DNA of 64,000 nt, taken from NCBI RefSeq assembly GCF_047496725.1, contig NC_132980.1, positions 11,114,572 through 11,178,571 of the forward strand. The letters run 5' to 3'. Below, in pieces: positions 38,364 through 50,258 of the stretch; within the stretch, counting starts at the first letter, position 1, and each line of letters opens with the position of its first letter. A program made the translations under genes and the position numbers. This DNA is from Anoplolepis gracilipes. Its lineage: Eukaryota > Arthropoda > Insecta > Hymenoptera > Formicidae. Under the pieces are notes generated by a model. The model was not told where the DNA came from, did no database searches, and saw only the letters and a program-made list of their open reading frames with translations.

Positions 38364-40437
38364 ATGACGCAAGAAAGCCAGTAAGTATAATCGAGACCGG
38401 AGCCCCGGAAAAGTTGGCCGCGAGCCGATGGAACGCGGGCCCGGGTATCCGCGGACGGAGTCCGCGATCACGCGTTCCCTCCAACGACCGGCTCCGCGTG
38501 ACGGACGTCGCGGAAGCGTACGTGTGCCGCCCCGTGGCTCTCGCATCTCCACCATCGCCATGTTGGTTGGATGACTGTATTATTGATTCTCGAAGTTTCC
38601 AGGCGGGACAACGGGATATTACGACGCTTTTTCGTCCATCGAGAACGAAGAATACCAAATGCGAATCCGACCCCGCGCCCCTCCTGTCACCCTCGACCGG
38701 AAACGATCCTCCGATTCGCGTTCCTTCGCGTCGCGTCCTTCACGTCTTCCAAGACTCCGTCCGAACCGATCGAGCCCGAATGACTCTCATTTTTTCGAAA
38801 ATGCGATTTAATCTCGACGACGATTAACGCGATCCCTTTCGTACTTTCGATTATTTATAATATCATCGCCAACGTAACAATCCGAAAACGCAGAATCGCG
38901 AGCTCTCAATCCTAACCTATAAGACGCGCAATAAGTCTGATATCGATATTTCGTGCACGTGGGAATTGGCGATTTTTTTGCTATATGTATATAATGAATG
39001 GGTTTTAGATACGCGGCTCAAAATTCTGAAGTAATCTTTATTCACGAAAGAAAGTATTGTAGCGAAAATGTAGTAAAGTTTAATCTCCTAAATATCTGTT
39101 AAAAATTATAATTTTTGTTAATATATATTTATTAGAAAAAATTTTAAAAATTTTTTAAATTAAAAAAAAAATAAATAGATTTATTATTCGTTATATTAAA
39201 TGGAAAAATTTGTATGTTTCTTTTTTCATGAAGAATATTATGGAAATGATAAATTTTTTTAATTTAGAGAATAAAGCATTGTAACATGTTTTACTTTACC
39301 AATTCCATCATATCCTTGTATTATATCATTGTTTAACATTTTCTTATATCTGTATCTAATTTTTAGGATACCTCCTCCACCAGTTATGTGGGCCCAAAGG
39401 AAAGATACCTTATTTGTTACAATCTGCTTAGAAGACTGTAAAGATCCCGTTATTGAAATTGAACCAGAAAAGATATATTTCAAAGGAGAGGGTGGCACAG
39501 ATAAAAAAATGCATGAAGTTACAATTAATCTATATAATGACATTGTGCCCAGTAAATCTGTAAAAAATTTGAAAGGTAGAACCTTTGAATTAATTCTTAC
39601 TAAAAAAGAGGAAGGGCCATATTGGCCACGGCTGATTAAAGACAAAACAAAGGCTCATTGGTTAAAGAGCGACTTTAACAAATGGAAGGATGAAGATGAT
39701 ACTGATGATGAAAGTAGCCCGCCTGATTTAGAAGAGGTAAGATCATTATTGAAAGTAATTTTCAGATTTCAAGTTGTTTGAATAATTTATAGTTGAACCC
39801 TCTTATTTTCAAATTAAAACTTAACTCTTAAATGAGATATATTAGTCCTTAAAAATAAGTTTCAATTGGCACTGCTCAAAAGATAATATTAATTAATTAA
39901 TTATTAATATTATACTGTATCTTTTAATTCTAAATTCTAAATTTTTCTTGAAGAACAAATAAAAATGAATTTATAGCTATGTCTCAAGATAGAGGAAAAT
40001 GATATAAATGATACTGGTGTCACTTGAGGGTTAATTTTTCTTTATTCTTTTTCAACTTTTTACATTACCTACATATGCATAAAAAATACTAGTAAAATTA
40101 CAAATAAACATAAAATAATTAAATGCTCATATTATTTTCATTCTATATATATATATATACTATTAAAATATTAATGCAATTTAAAAAGAAATAAAAATTT
40201 GCTAATATTAGGAAAATTTGATTGTATTGTATATTATATAATTAAATGCCTAATGTATTATATAAAGAAACAAAATTAATACATACTTGTTTGGTTTACC
40301 TGATTTCACAGATGATGCGACAGATGGGTGGTCTAAGTGGTTCTGGTGACAGTAAGCCAAATTTTGATGATTTAGATGAATTAGGAGACAACGAGGCCGA
40401 CAGCGATGACGAAGATCTTCCTGACTTATATGATTAA
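38364..40437 (+). CDS. p23: p23 Hsp90 co-chaperone (PTGES3/Sba1 family)
   Basis: Three coding exons are joined: 38364-38380, 39367-39736 and 40312-40437, giving 170 residues. The first exon encodes only MTQES plus two bases and ends at a GTAAGT donor. It joins in phase to an exon beginning IPPPPVMWAQRKDTLFVTI. The CS (p23-like beta-sandwich) domain fills roughly residues 7-110. The family signature WPRLIKDKTKAHWLK with DFNKWKDE follows at its end, and the tail is acidic and disordered, finishing SDDEDLPDLYD, as in vertebrate p23. The protein binds the ATP-bound N-terminal dimer of Hsp90 and stabilises client complexes in the cytosol. The short first exon lies in a GC-rich promoter-like island. 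A possible upstream ATG (38078) precedes it. The 3' end converges on the INO80C-like gene. Confidence 0.93.
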
Positions 40438-41040
40438 AACGATGAATAACCGTATTGATTAATTAATTACATTAAAGACAAATGGCAACCTAAGAATGAT
40501 GCACAATCGGGCAATATTTCAGTAGGTTTCGCTGTTTGTATCTTCAATTGCAAATTCGTTATAAGATGGCCGTGTTGCAAGTAGCATACTGGGCGCGCAA
40601 AATGGACTACAAAAAAGAAAACGGTGTGTAACACAACTGACGAACAGTAATACACAGCTCTCGAGGATCCTCTACACCACCCGCCTCCCTTTTTAGCTTG
40701 TAGTTCATATACTAAGTTATAATGAACAAGCTTTTTTAATAATGTATTCTGTAAAGTAATAAGGAGATAAAAAAAGAAGAAAACAATACATGGAATAGTT
40801 CATTTTGGGAAATCCTATAAAGCACTATTAACAGGCATGACAAAATGTTATAAATGTTGTCTGTGAGATAAAAATATCAATAATTTATTTACTCTGTCTT
40901 TTCATTGAACTGAATTGTTCCGTCTTATTCTCTATCCTCGTTAGAATATTCTTTCGTTCTTTGTGTAAAAACGAAAATGCATTCCAGATATTGAACGTCT
41001 TGTTTCCTGAATGGACCATGAATGTAAAATATTAAATTAT
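40438..41040. other. Shared 3' region of p23 and the INO80C-like gene
   Basis: The two genes are tail-to-tail, with 603 bp between their stop codons. This must contain both 3' untranslated regions, which may overlap. No other gene is visible. Confidence 0.7.
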
Positions 41041-41701
41041 TTAACCGACAATACTAGATGCTCCACGTAAAGCTAAATATCCAGCTGTTATATCCATTGG
41101 TAAACTGCGAACTGTTGCGAATTCTTCAGCAGTTGCGTAGTATAATTTAGTCTGTGGATCAGTGTATCGTGCCTATAAAAATATAGATTATAACATTAAC
41201 AGTATCTTCGAAGAATATAAAAGAAAGTTAATTGATAAATATGAAGCACTCACTGGTAATCCAGAAATGTCAGAGTATTTCTTAGCAGGTTTGAAACTCG
41301 GCGGTGCATTAATGGAACTATCTGAAATTTAAACGAAATCATGTGCTATAGAGAAAATGGTAGAATGTATTGTATTTCTCCGCTTTCTTCTCAAATATTT
41401 GATTATAGACTTTCATCATTTATAGTGTTTGATAACTATTTAAATATCTTGCAATTTTAATACCTTCCAAGTGATATAAAATACAATGACAAGAAAAATT
41501 AAGATTCTATCACACCTACGTACAGTGTTTTACTGTCACTGGCCATGGCAATGAACGTTCCTGAGCCAAAACTTGCTTCAACGAACGCCAAGTGCGTTTT
41601 TTGCCACTAGTACTGGTCGGTCGAAATTTCTGTTGGAATGAACGATTCTTAAATACAGGCTGCGGTTTCTTGTTAGCGTCTATCACTTCTTCGCTCGCCA
41701 T
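41041..41701 (-). CDS. INO80C: INO80 complex subunit C-like protein (YL1-C domain)
   Basis: Exons 41701-41524, 41321-41254 and 41172-41041 join in phase (phase 1, then phase 0) to give 125 residues. The start MASEEVIDANKK is followed by the family motif KKRTWRSLKQVLAQERSLPW. The first junction restores a tyrosine (TAT) that the family has at this place, supporting the chosen GTACGT donor. The YL1-C domain follows: FKPAKKYSDISGLP, YTDPQTKLYYATAEEF and SLPMDITAGYLALRGASSIVG. In yeast (Ies6) and human the protein is a subunit of the INO80 chromatin remodeller, acting in the nucleus with Arp5. It is shorter than the human protein because the N-terminal extension is missing or unseen. Divergent from TPI, convergent with p23. 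Confidence 0.9.
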
Positions 41702-41924
41702 TCTTCAATATTGCCTAAAACAAATAAGTGTAATAATGAGAACAAATTTTTGAGAATTTTTATAAACTATGGAATTGTAATGTGTGAATAAGAATTTATT
41801 GCTAAAAACATTTATCTGTATACACTATACAATTTATAAAGAAGATACAAGAAGTATAGCTATAAATTATTCATTATAAACAAACAAAATCCAATATAGA
41901 GAATGCAATCTTTTTAATATTTTT

Positions 41925-41967
<43 letters not shown>

Positions 41968-44633
41968 TTTTTTTAAATTGTTATCTGAGTGTTTGTGTGT
42001 GTGTGTATAAACAGTGAGATAAAATTAAAATATAGATACTGCATCTTATTGTTAGTACAAGAAAAATGGCATGCAATATTGTTTTGTCTGAGTGCCTGAT
42101 CAATGGTTTGGCTCAATTACTTAAGAGTAATAAAGCAAAATAATCTTTAGTATCGCTAAAAATAACACACATGGAGAGATAAATAATTATATATTATCAT
42201 CTATATTTTACAAATACCTTTCAAAATCAAAGTGATGTATGTACCCTTGTAACAAATACTTTTGTATAGTGATTGATAGATTATCTTCCATATATACAAA
42301 AGTCTTTTTACTTGGATCAATCAAACACAGAATGACATGTTTACACATCCAATAATCTGATGTTCTCTCGTTACAAGGGATATCTGGCTGGTACTTTACA
42401 TTGGTACCTTACATTGTCCAATGTCTATACAATGAACATATAATGAGTATACAATAAAAAAAGATTACAGTAATGTAAATGTATAGAATTCTAATTAATA
42501 ACTATTAAAATTTTGTTAATATTAAAAAAAATGATCAACATTAAAAATCTTTTCTATTTAAAAATTTTTATGAAAATGAAATGTTTAAATAGACATAAAA
42601 TAATTGTGTAGGTACATCATTGATTGAATACAATTTAAATCAGCTCGCTAACTACATATAACATTTTTCATAAATTCTACATTGTTAATATACAATTACA
42701 GACATTCTTTATTTATTATCTCTTGCCATGTGTGTTCAGTGATGTTCTCCATGAAATTACTCTCTCTCAAACAAATATTTTTCTTTTTGTGAATAATAAA
42801 TCTCTATATCTACTCTGGTACTAATACCATTTTAATCATTTGCATCACAGATTTGTTGATCATTTTTGGTAGTTATTCGCTTCAACTTTTGTTTCTTCAA
42901 TAGTAAGATTTGTTTTTGTAACATTTTGCCTTGCCTTGCTTTGCCTTCTTTCATATTTTTATCTGTCTTGTTGATCTTTTGAACTATCTTTTTATTAATG
43001 TGACTGTGTTAATCTCTCTATTAAAATGACATGTCAGATATTATTCAGATAAACAAACTTGTCGAGAAATTTTTTCTCTGTCTCGATAAAATGACATACA
43101 CTCTGCACATTGGCATAAGTACTATTCATCGCAATATCTTTCGATTTCTCGCAAATTATCAACAATTCTAAACTTGTTTAATAAGCAACTTCTATGCAAG
43201 ATGTAAAATTTAATTTATCCAGTTTTTCATTACAATTCGATGATACTTGGAAAGTCAAGTTTTGAGCGAATAAATGTATCAATTTTTCTATATTAAATGT
43301 CAATAGTTCTATTATATTTTACATTAATAAATTATTTGGATAAAATTATATCCTCGCAATTACACACGAAATCTCATAAAAGCTGTCAATATCAACATTT
43401 TTTGTGTCAGAGGTTAGTACTTCAGCATTTGTTTACTGAAAATGTCAACAAACTTTGCGATGTTTTTGGTAAAAGCGATATTAACAAATACCTTAAATGC
43501 ATACGTAATTCGTAACCATCTGCTACTCCGACATTCTATTAATGTCAAATACTGTAAGTAACATATGTCTCGTTAATAATAATTCTCAATTACAAATATA
43601 TCGAGGTTAGGTTATAGGAATTTAACTTTTCAAGAGCGCCAAAAGATACATCTATTCAAATTGTCATATTTGCACTAATAATTTAGAGTTTAGAGTATCA
43701 AAATTGACCAAATAAATCCGCGATTATCACGTCCAGTCTTTAACTTTTCTTCTCTCTCTCTTCATTATGTGTTTATAATTTTAAATTATTATCTTTACAT
43801 AGATACATTTTTACTTTTTTTATCTTTTCCTTTTAGAAAGATTTCTTTAAAAACGATTACTAATTTTTTATTATTGATTTTTTTAAATATCACATAAAGC
43901 AATTTTTTTTTTGGATTCAATTATTATGATAAAAATAAGATTATTTTGATGTAAATCAATGCATTTCATTTTGTTAGAAAATAAACATAATTATTACATA
44001 TAAATTGATATTATTTATAAAAATTTGTTATTCACTAAAGGGGAAATAAAAAGTATATAGTAATGTTTCAAAATTCATTATTTAAATCAATTATACGAAG
44101 CAACAGAAAGTTTTTAAGAAACATTATAAGATTTTTTTAAATGTTTAATTATTAAAAAATGTAAAAATTATTTTTTATTTTAGTGTATCACAGAAGAATT
44201 ATTACATTTATACATGAAAGTTTGTATCATGTTTTCTTTATATAGTTTATTTTTAATCCTATATTCTTAACATCACTGTATACTTGACATGTATTTATAT
44301 ATCATAGTCTCATATTTTTACCTTGATTTCAGTGCAATTTTTAAATTAAAAATAGAGTGAATAAAATATATGGCTTTAATTTTTGGAGCAAAGGAATCAA
44401 ATGTAAAAGATGCAATTAAAACGACAAATCCATATAATGAATGAAGTGAGAGAGAGGATTGTAAAGAATGTAGTGGGGGGAGATATAGAATCCGGGATGG
44501 GAGGAACGTGCCAGTATTCGTTCACCTTGACGTGCGTGTGAAGGTCAGAGGGACGAGATCACTCGAGAGAAATTTTGTTGCAGTTTGTGCATCATCCACG
44601 TATCTGTCATCACAAAGTTTACGAGCGAGAAAA
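41702..44633. other. Intergenic region between the INO80C-like gene and TPI
   Basis: 2.9 kb of AT-rich DNA between divergent genes. It holds a (TA)n tract near 41931-41964. A minus-strand patch at 42832-43318 looks like degraded coding sequence and is described separately. The TPI 5' untranslated region presumably begins within the last ~200 bp, where GC content rises (44440-44633). Confidence 0.6.
42832..43318 (-). pseudogene. Possible coding remnant of a small coiled-coil protein
   Basis: Minus-strand reading gives an amphipathic stretch around NCNEKLDKLNFTSCIEVAY, an in-frame TAA, then a further open run in the same frame (LELLIICEKSKDIAMN and on to FIETEKKFLD). A third, lysine-rich run (MLQKQILLLKKQKLKRIT) lies in another frame and could be reached through a ~55 bp GT-AG intron. 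The leucine/isoleucine heptad pattern is suggestive of a coiled coil, but the internal stop and the absence of a start argue for a decayed gene or chance. I cannot name the family. Confidence 0.25.
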
Positions 44634-45945
44634 ATGGCACGCAAATTCTTCGTTGGTGGCAACTGGAAAATGAACGGCACAAAGAGCGAGATCAACGACA
44701 TCGTCGCCTTCCTGAAGACCGGTCCGCTCGATCCGAATGTCGGTACGTGAGATGCCAGAGTCACCCTATATAGTAATGTACATGATATAATTCGTAAGAC
44801 GTGTAATGCATTAAAAGTCTCCGACGAATTCGTAAACTCGACCTGCATACAAATTTAACTCATTGTCAGATTGTAATTAACAAGAAATTAAAATGACCCA
44901 ATTGAACTTTGATATGATGCAAACAGATAACAATATGTACTTTAATTAATTTCGAGGAAATTTTGTTGTCACACATTGTCTTTTCAGTAATTATATTAAT
45001 ATTATTTAATTATATTAACTATAAAATATTTGATATTTAAAATTCCAAACAAAATTAATGTTCTTACAAAAGGTCAATCTTTAGATTTAATAAAAAATCT
45101 GACACTATCTGACACAGATACACTTATATAACATTTTTTGTTTCACATTCAATCTTTAATCTATGAATCTATTTTTCATAATTTAAAAGCTGGAACTTTT
45201 ATGATTTGTAGAAGTCGTAGTAGGAGTTCCTTCAATATACCTCACCTATGTGACCTCCATCGTTCCTAACAATGTTAGTGTTAGTGCGCAGAATACATAT
45301 AAAGTGTCCAAAGGAGCGTTTACTGGTGAAATTAGTCCAGCTATGCTGTTAGACAACGGTATTCCCTGGGTAATTCTTGGTCACTCGGAGCGCAGAAATG
45401 TGTTTGGCGAAACGGACGAATTAATTGCGGAGAAAGTTGCGCATGCTTTGGAAGCAGGGTTGAAAGTAAATAATAATTATGAATAAAGTATTACCTGCAA
45501 AAAGAGTTGTTAAATCCTTGAATCAAAAATAAAAACAAGAAATTAAAACTTTTATATTTTCTAGGTGATTGCATGTATAGGTGAAAAATTGGAAGAGCGC
45601 GAGGCGGGAAAGACAGAAGAAGTAGTTTACAAGCAAACTAAAGCGATAGCTGACAAAATTAAGTCTTGGGACAATGTGGTCTTGGCTTACGAACCAGTAT
45701 GGGCGATTGGTACTGGTAAAACGGCGACACCACAGCAAGCGCAAGAGGTTCATGAAAAATTACGAAACTGGTTGTCCAAGAATGTCAATCCTGCTGTCTC
45801 GCAATGCTTGCGAATTATCTACGGTGGTTCTGTGACGGCGGCCAATGCCAAGGATCTGGCAAAGGAAAAGGATATCGATGGATTTTTGGTCGGTGGGGCT
45901 TCATTGAAGCCTGAATTTGTACAAATCGTTAACGCTCGTTGTTGA
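44634..45945 (+). CDS. Tpi: Triosephosphate isomerase
   Basis: Exons 44634-44742, 45212-45465 and 45565-45945 join to 247 residues, the usual length for this enzyme. It interconverts dihydroxyacetone phosphate and glyceraldehyde 3-phosphate in cytosolic glycolysis and gluconeogenesis, as a homodimer of TIM barrels. All catalytic landmarks are present: the substrate lysine in FVGGNWKMNG (K12), the electrophilic histidine in LGHSERR (H94), the catalytic base glutamate in AYEPVWAIGTG (E164, followed by the mobile loop), and the phosphate-binding YGGSV and FLVGGASL segments. The start is the ATG beginning MARKFF; no in-frame ATG lies just upstream. The exon/intron phases are 1 and 0. Downstream AATAAA motifs at 46286 and 46318 are plausible polyadenylation signals. 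The gene converges on the bL20m gene. Confidence 0.98.
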
Positions 45946-46285
45946 ATAGTTTCAATGACACAACGTTTTAACAAGATTATATCAGATGAGACTTTATTCC
46001 TATTAGACATATGCAAAAAATTGCATATTGTTATATTCAATTGTTAGAATGTATAAAGTCTGTTCTGACAAAAACTATTGCTGTAAAGAGAAAAGTCATA
46101 TCCATATTTATCATATATTTTCAATCTCTGATTTGCTTGCAATGTAGCTATGTAATATTATGAAAAATGTATGTTACATTGTTGTTGTTGATTATCATAC
46201 ACATGAGTCTTAAATGTATTTATAATACTGCAAGATATCATCTTGAATCAATTTGTGTCTGCAGTACTATCGATACAATTAATGA

Positions 46286-46323
46286 AATAAAATTTGGAAA
46301 CCTTGTAAAAGCTTATCAATAAA
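46286..46323 (+). terminator. Probable TPI polyadenylation signals
   Basis: Two AATAAA hexamers (46286-46291 and 46318-46323) lie 340-380 bp past the TPI stop and just before the oppositely oriented stop codon of the bL20m gene at 46369. The hexamers are seen directly; their use is inferred. Confidence 0.5.
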
Positions 46324-46368
46324 TGTTAGAAGGAAAGAATCTGTTACTTATATAATCTTTGTGAGAAC

Positions 46369-47057
46369 TCATTTAATCAAACCCCTTACAAAAACGCTCT
46401 TGGGTACTTCATTATCGCTGACATACTTTAAATGGTCTTGTTTTGCTCTTGCACAAGCAATATCTGTAAGAGCTTTGAAAGATCGAGGTTCCCAAATTGA
46501 CAAATCAGCCAACACCTTTCGGTTCAATAAAATGTTACATCTAGTCAATCCTTCTTTAAGAGTTCTAAAATTTATACCATGTTCTTGCGTAGCAGCTTGT
46601 ATCCTCTGTTCCCGCAGCTAAAAGTAAGAGATCAATAATTACAAAAGTTTCTCTAATAAAACAATCATCTATTTTGATATAGTTCAAACTGTACCTCCAT
46701 AATATCTATTTTCTTCAGCTTTCTACCTTGAGTGGCGTATATCAGAGCTCTGTGTACATTTCTGATAGCTATACTGTAACAATTCCTTCTTCTACCAATG
46801 TAATGCTGTTAACAGTAAAGAGAAATAACATCAAAAATAAATCAATCTTCTGCTTTAATTTACTTTTTTCGCCTTATATTAATATTATTATTAACATTTA
46901 ATATATCAAATAAATTAATAATATTCAACAAAATATATTCAGAAATATCTATTGCATAATATATACTTACCGCGGCGAGCTTAAATATTTTCCGTTTGCG
47001 CCAGAATTCGTCTGGGCCGCGTGCTCTCACTAATAAATTTAACGATAAGAAAACCAT
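46369..47057 (-). CDS. mRpL20: Mitochondrial large-subunit ribosomal protein bL20m
   Basis: Exons 47057-46971, 46805-46695 and 46617-46369 join in phase 0 to give 148 residues. The protein starts MVFLSLNLLVRARGPDEFWR and keeps the bL20 family core: RKRKIFKLAAHYIGRRRN, YSIAIRNVHRALIYATQGRK, and a helical RTLKEGLTRCNILLNRKVLA segment near the C terminus. It is an early-assembling component of the mitochondrial 39S ribosomal subunit that binds 16S rRNA. The intron donors are GTAAGT and GTACAG, and the acceptors are AACAG and TTTTAG. It diverges from POLE4 with about 620 bp between start codons, and converges on TPI. Confidence 0.95.
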
Positions 47058-47678
47058 ATTTTCTTTAAACTTGATCGAATTACGGAGCTTAATTTCTCAA
47101 AAAATTCGTAATTCCGGGTAATTTCCTAGGAACGTAACCCAAAACCCAAGTACGAAAATTTATCCAGAATTAGGTTACCGGGATAATGGTTTCTGATTGG
47201 CGCTCTGATCCGCCATATGTAATCAAATAAGTTATATATATAAGTTTGTTCGAAATTCGTCGGAAGAGTATGTATCTTGATCGAACCTAACCAATCGGAA
47301 CAAAGAAATTTTTGTTCTCTTTGATTGGTTAGTCAAGTAATATTCATTCCAAGAAATAGATTTCTTAACACATTCCCATCAGTGTACGACACATATGTGT
47401 AAGCATGGCTTGTCAAGTGTCAAGTTACAGCTGTTGAAGCTTTCGAAATGCTCCGCGATGCATCCGTGGCTCTGTTCTCATTTTTACGCTACAATCAGCT
47501 GTAATCCACCTGCGATGTTTTTATATTCGTTTCATTACTTGTAACTGCGATAAAAATTTGGATCATTGCTCATTTGTATTAAATTACGATTGATAAACTT
47601 ATAAGCTACTCTTTAATCGCGTCGACATTTTTATATTCGATTACGATTAACCGTGTAATATAAAATAATATACACAAC
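47058..47678. promoter_or_regulatory. Bidirectional promoter region of bL20m and POLE4
   Basis: The two start codons face away from each other across 621 bp. The sequence holds both 5' untranslated regions and presumably a shared promoter. A paired CAATC/GATTGG-type motif appears several times (for example near 47195 and 47300-47330), resembling CCAAT-box sites. No TATA box is evident. Shared regulation is inferred. Confidence 0.55.
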
Positions 47679-48126
47679 ATGGACAATTTAGAAATCGATG
47701 ACTTGAGCGGAGCGGGCGAATTGAACGAGAGTCACACTAATGAAGAGAATGTGCAAGACTTGCAGGAGGAGACCGACAATACCCTGCACGCGGGCGACGA
47801 GGAACAGCGAGAGAAATTAGTGCGACTGCCCTTGGGAAGGATAAAGACAATTATCAAAATGGATCCCGACGTCACTTTGGTCAATCAGGAGGCTGTCTTT
47901 CTGACAGCGAAATCAGTGGTAGATAATATAATATTAAATAATTAACTTTGCACCGTATTAGACTAATTCGATTTTTTATTAACAGGAACTTTTTATTGAT
48001 TCGCTTGCGAAAGAAGCTTATAAATATACTGCACAAGCAAAGAAAAAGACTGTTCAGAAACGCGATGTGGAAAGCGCGATTGATAACGTCGATGCGCTTG
48101 TATTTCTAGAAGGTATGCTCGAGTAA
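47679..48126 (+). CDS. POLE4: DNA polymerase epsilon subunit 4 (histone-fold protein)
   Basis: Exons 47679-47918 and 47986-48126 join in phase 0 to 126 residues. An acidic disordered N terminus (residues 1-50) leads into a histone fold: LPLGRIKTIIKMDPDVTL, QEAVFLTAKSV, then ELFIDSLAKEAYKYTAQ and KRDVESAIDNVDALVFLEGM. This order and the LPLxRxK-xDPDVTL-QEA signature are those of POLE4 (Dpb3-like), which pairs with POLE3/CHRAC-14 and binds DNA in the replicative polymerase epsilon holoenzyme in the nucleus. NF-YC and CHRAC relatives share the fold, but the EGMLE ending matches POLE4 best. The intron is only 67 bp. The gene is head-to-head with bL20m. Confidence 0.93.
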
Positions 48127-48515
48127 ACTCTATAGTGTAATTATCTGTTACTATAAGTTGGACAAATTTGTATTATAAAATATAGTTTTTACTCTATTAA
48201 TTAAATAGCAGATAATACTATTTTTGTAATTATAAGAATTAAGTTTTGTCAATTTTTAATAAAAAGGAAAATTAATATCCTATATATATATATATATATA
48301 TATTAGCATTAAAATAATATTTAAATGATAAGTGAACTTATATATAAAGACAACATATTTCATTTCTGCAATAATAAGTGTCTTTTTCAGTATATTTCTT
48401 TTTTATGATATATATAAATCACTTTTAAATATAAATACAAATTCAATTTCTTATACCTGTAAGATTTAAATTTGTTTTATTTATGTAAAAAGCACTTATA
48501 TACATATGTATAATG

Positions 48516-48548
<33 letters not shown>

Positions 48549-49283
48549 AAGTCACTTTATTTTAAACTCATTTATTATTGTTTTTTTATTGGTACACAAT
48601 AGATTGTTTCACATATGTAAGATGTCTACAAACTTTGCAAAAGAAATGTTACTATAGTAACTCATAGTGGTAAATTACTTATTAAATGTTAAAACTTATA
48701 TATAAAAAGTATTTTTACAGTCAAATCTTTGTATTCTAAATATTTCTATTCTTAACTGCTTCTAACAAACTAAATATTTATAAACTGAACACCTTGTGTA
48801 CTGCAACTTTACTATCGCTACTTCACATGCACAGAATGTCATGTAGATGATTAAAATAACATTTTCATTCTATACATGTGTCATTAGCATAAAAGTGGAG
48901 ATTTATGAGAAAAGTTTAAAATATATAAAGTTTGTTGATCCCAATAAGTTAAGGATACAAAGGTTTAATTGTATTATAATACAGACACAATGTTGATCGT
49001 TGATAATAATGTTTGTATTATATTTAATAATGTTTGTATTTGTAACTTTTTCCTTTTTTTCATTTTTTTTCTGCTGTACTATTTGCGAAGCACTTGCCAG
49101 GATAAAATTTTCATGATTCATTCCTACTAATAAGTTTCATAGTTTTTTCTACACGCTACAACTGTATATGTATGTGACAGTGCAGCTTCTATAGTGTAAC
49201 ATTGCATCATGTACATATGTAATGGTTCTTCTATATTCTAGAGCTTTATATATATTTTTATATGTATATATATATATATATAT

Positions 49284-49328
<45 letters not shown>

Positions 49329-50258
49329 CATTAAAGGAGAGGATTTTGTCACATGAATTTTTATCTGTAGAATTTGAACTATTTCCACACATAGCAGAGT
49401 ATATCATCAAAGATGTTTCTAACTATATTTAACTTATATAAGTAACAAAAAAAAAAAAGATGAGAGAAAATCAGTCTTCTTCATACTTGCCAATTTTAAA
49501 AAATTTGAACTATGATTTTTTTTGTTTTTTTTTTGTTTTTTTAATTTTGACTTATATTAAATGTATGTACTTTTGTTATTAAGTTAATGTTTAAAAAATA
49601 AAAACGAAATTAAGCAAAAATGTATATTTTGTAATATAATTTGATACTATATACTATCTTTTTTTTTTTTTTTTTTTTTTAATGCTGGAAGAACATAAAA
49701 TTTTACATTATATATGAAGTAGCTGTACAAGCTGTCTAAATGCATATATCAAAACACTTGAAATGTTTATATAACTTTGCAACATAATGCTTTCTTTCTA
49801 CAACGGTTTTTTTGGCATCTCTTTATGCATTACCTTACAACCTGGAAAATCAACACATTATTATTATTTTAAACTGGCAAAATGTCGACTGAATATATAG
49901 TTTGCTAATTAAACATTTATTACTTTATATCACGTTATTTACGATATCTCTTCTATCCTTCTCGAGCTTCTTAATGATGCCAATCATAATTCTATCCCAA
50001 TGTTTACTACACACGATGATGTTTACACACACGTTATTCTTGTGAACACAATCTTTCATAATCTCATATTGTGTATCAGTCAAACATTAGTATTTTATGA
50101 GAACATTTGTAATATCTATATGCTAAAGTTAATTGTATATGGATAACATAAATTTAAGATTGTGTATAGTATGCGTTTATATAATGACCGGTTCGTAAAT
50201 TATACAGCGTCAATATCAAATATTCAGTTGTTTGCCATCAATTGTGCCAATGATTTAT
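48127..50258. other. Convergent 3' region of POLE4 and the DNAJC14-like gene
   Basis: About 2.1 kb of AT-rich sequence between two stop codons in tail-to-tail arrangement. It holds (TA)n tracts at about 48282-48303 and 49262-49323, a short (GT)n at about 48531-48548, and long T runs. It must contain both 3' untranslated regions. I see no further gene. Confidence 0.6.
49262..49323. repeat. (TA)n microsatellite with one CACA interruption
   Basis: Two TA runs separated by a short ACACAT interruption near 49285. Confidence 0.93.

Noticed and set aside
43297..43515. 72-codon plus-strand frame near 43.4 kb
   Set aside because: Low-quality composition and no exon support. It partly overlaps the minus-strand remnant that looks more protein-like.
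44508..44633. N-terminal extension of triosephosphate isomerase from an upstream in-frame codon
   Set aside because: The upstream codon is GTG, not ATG. The ATG at 44634 gives the standard length and sequence start.
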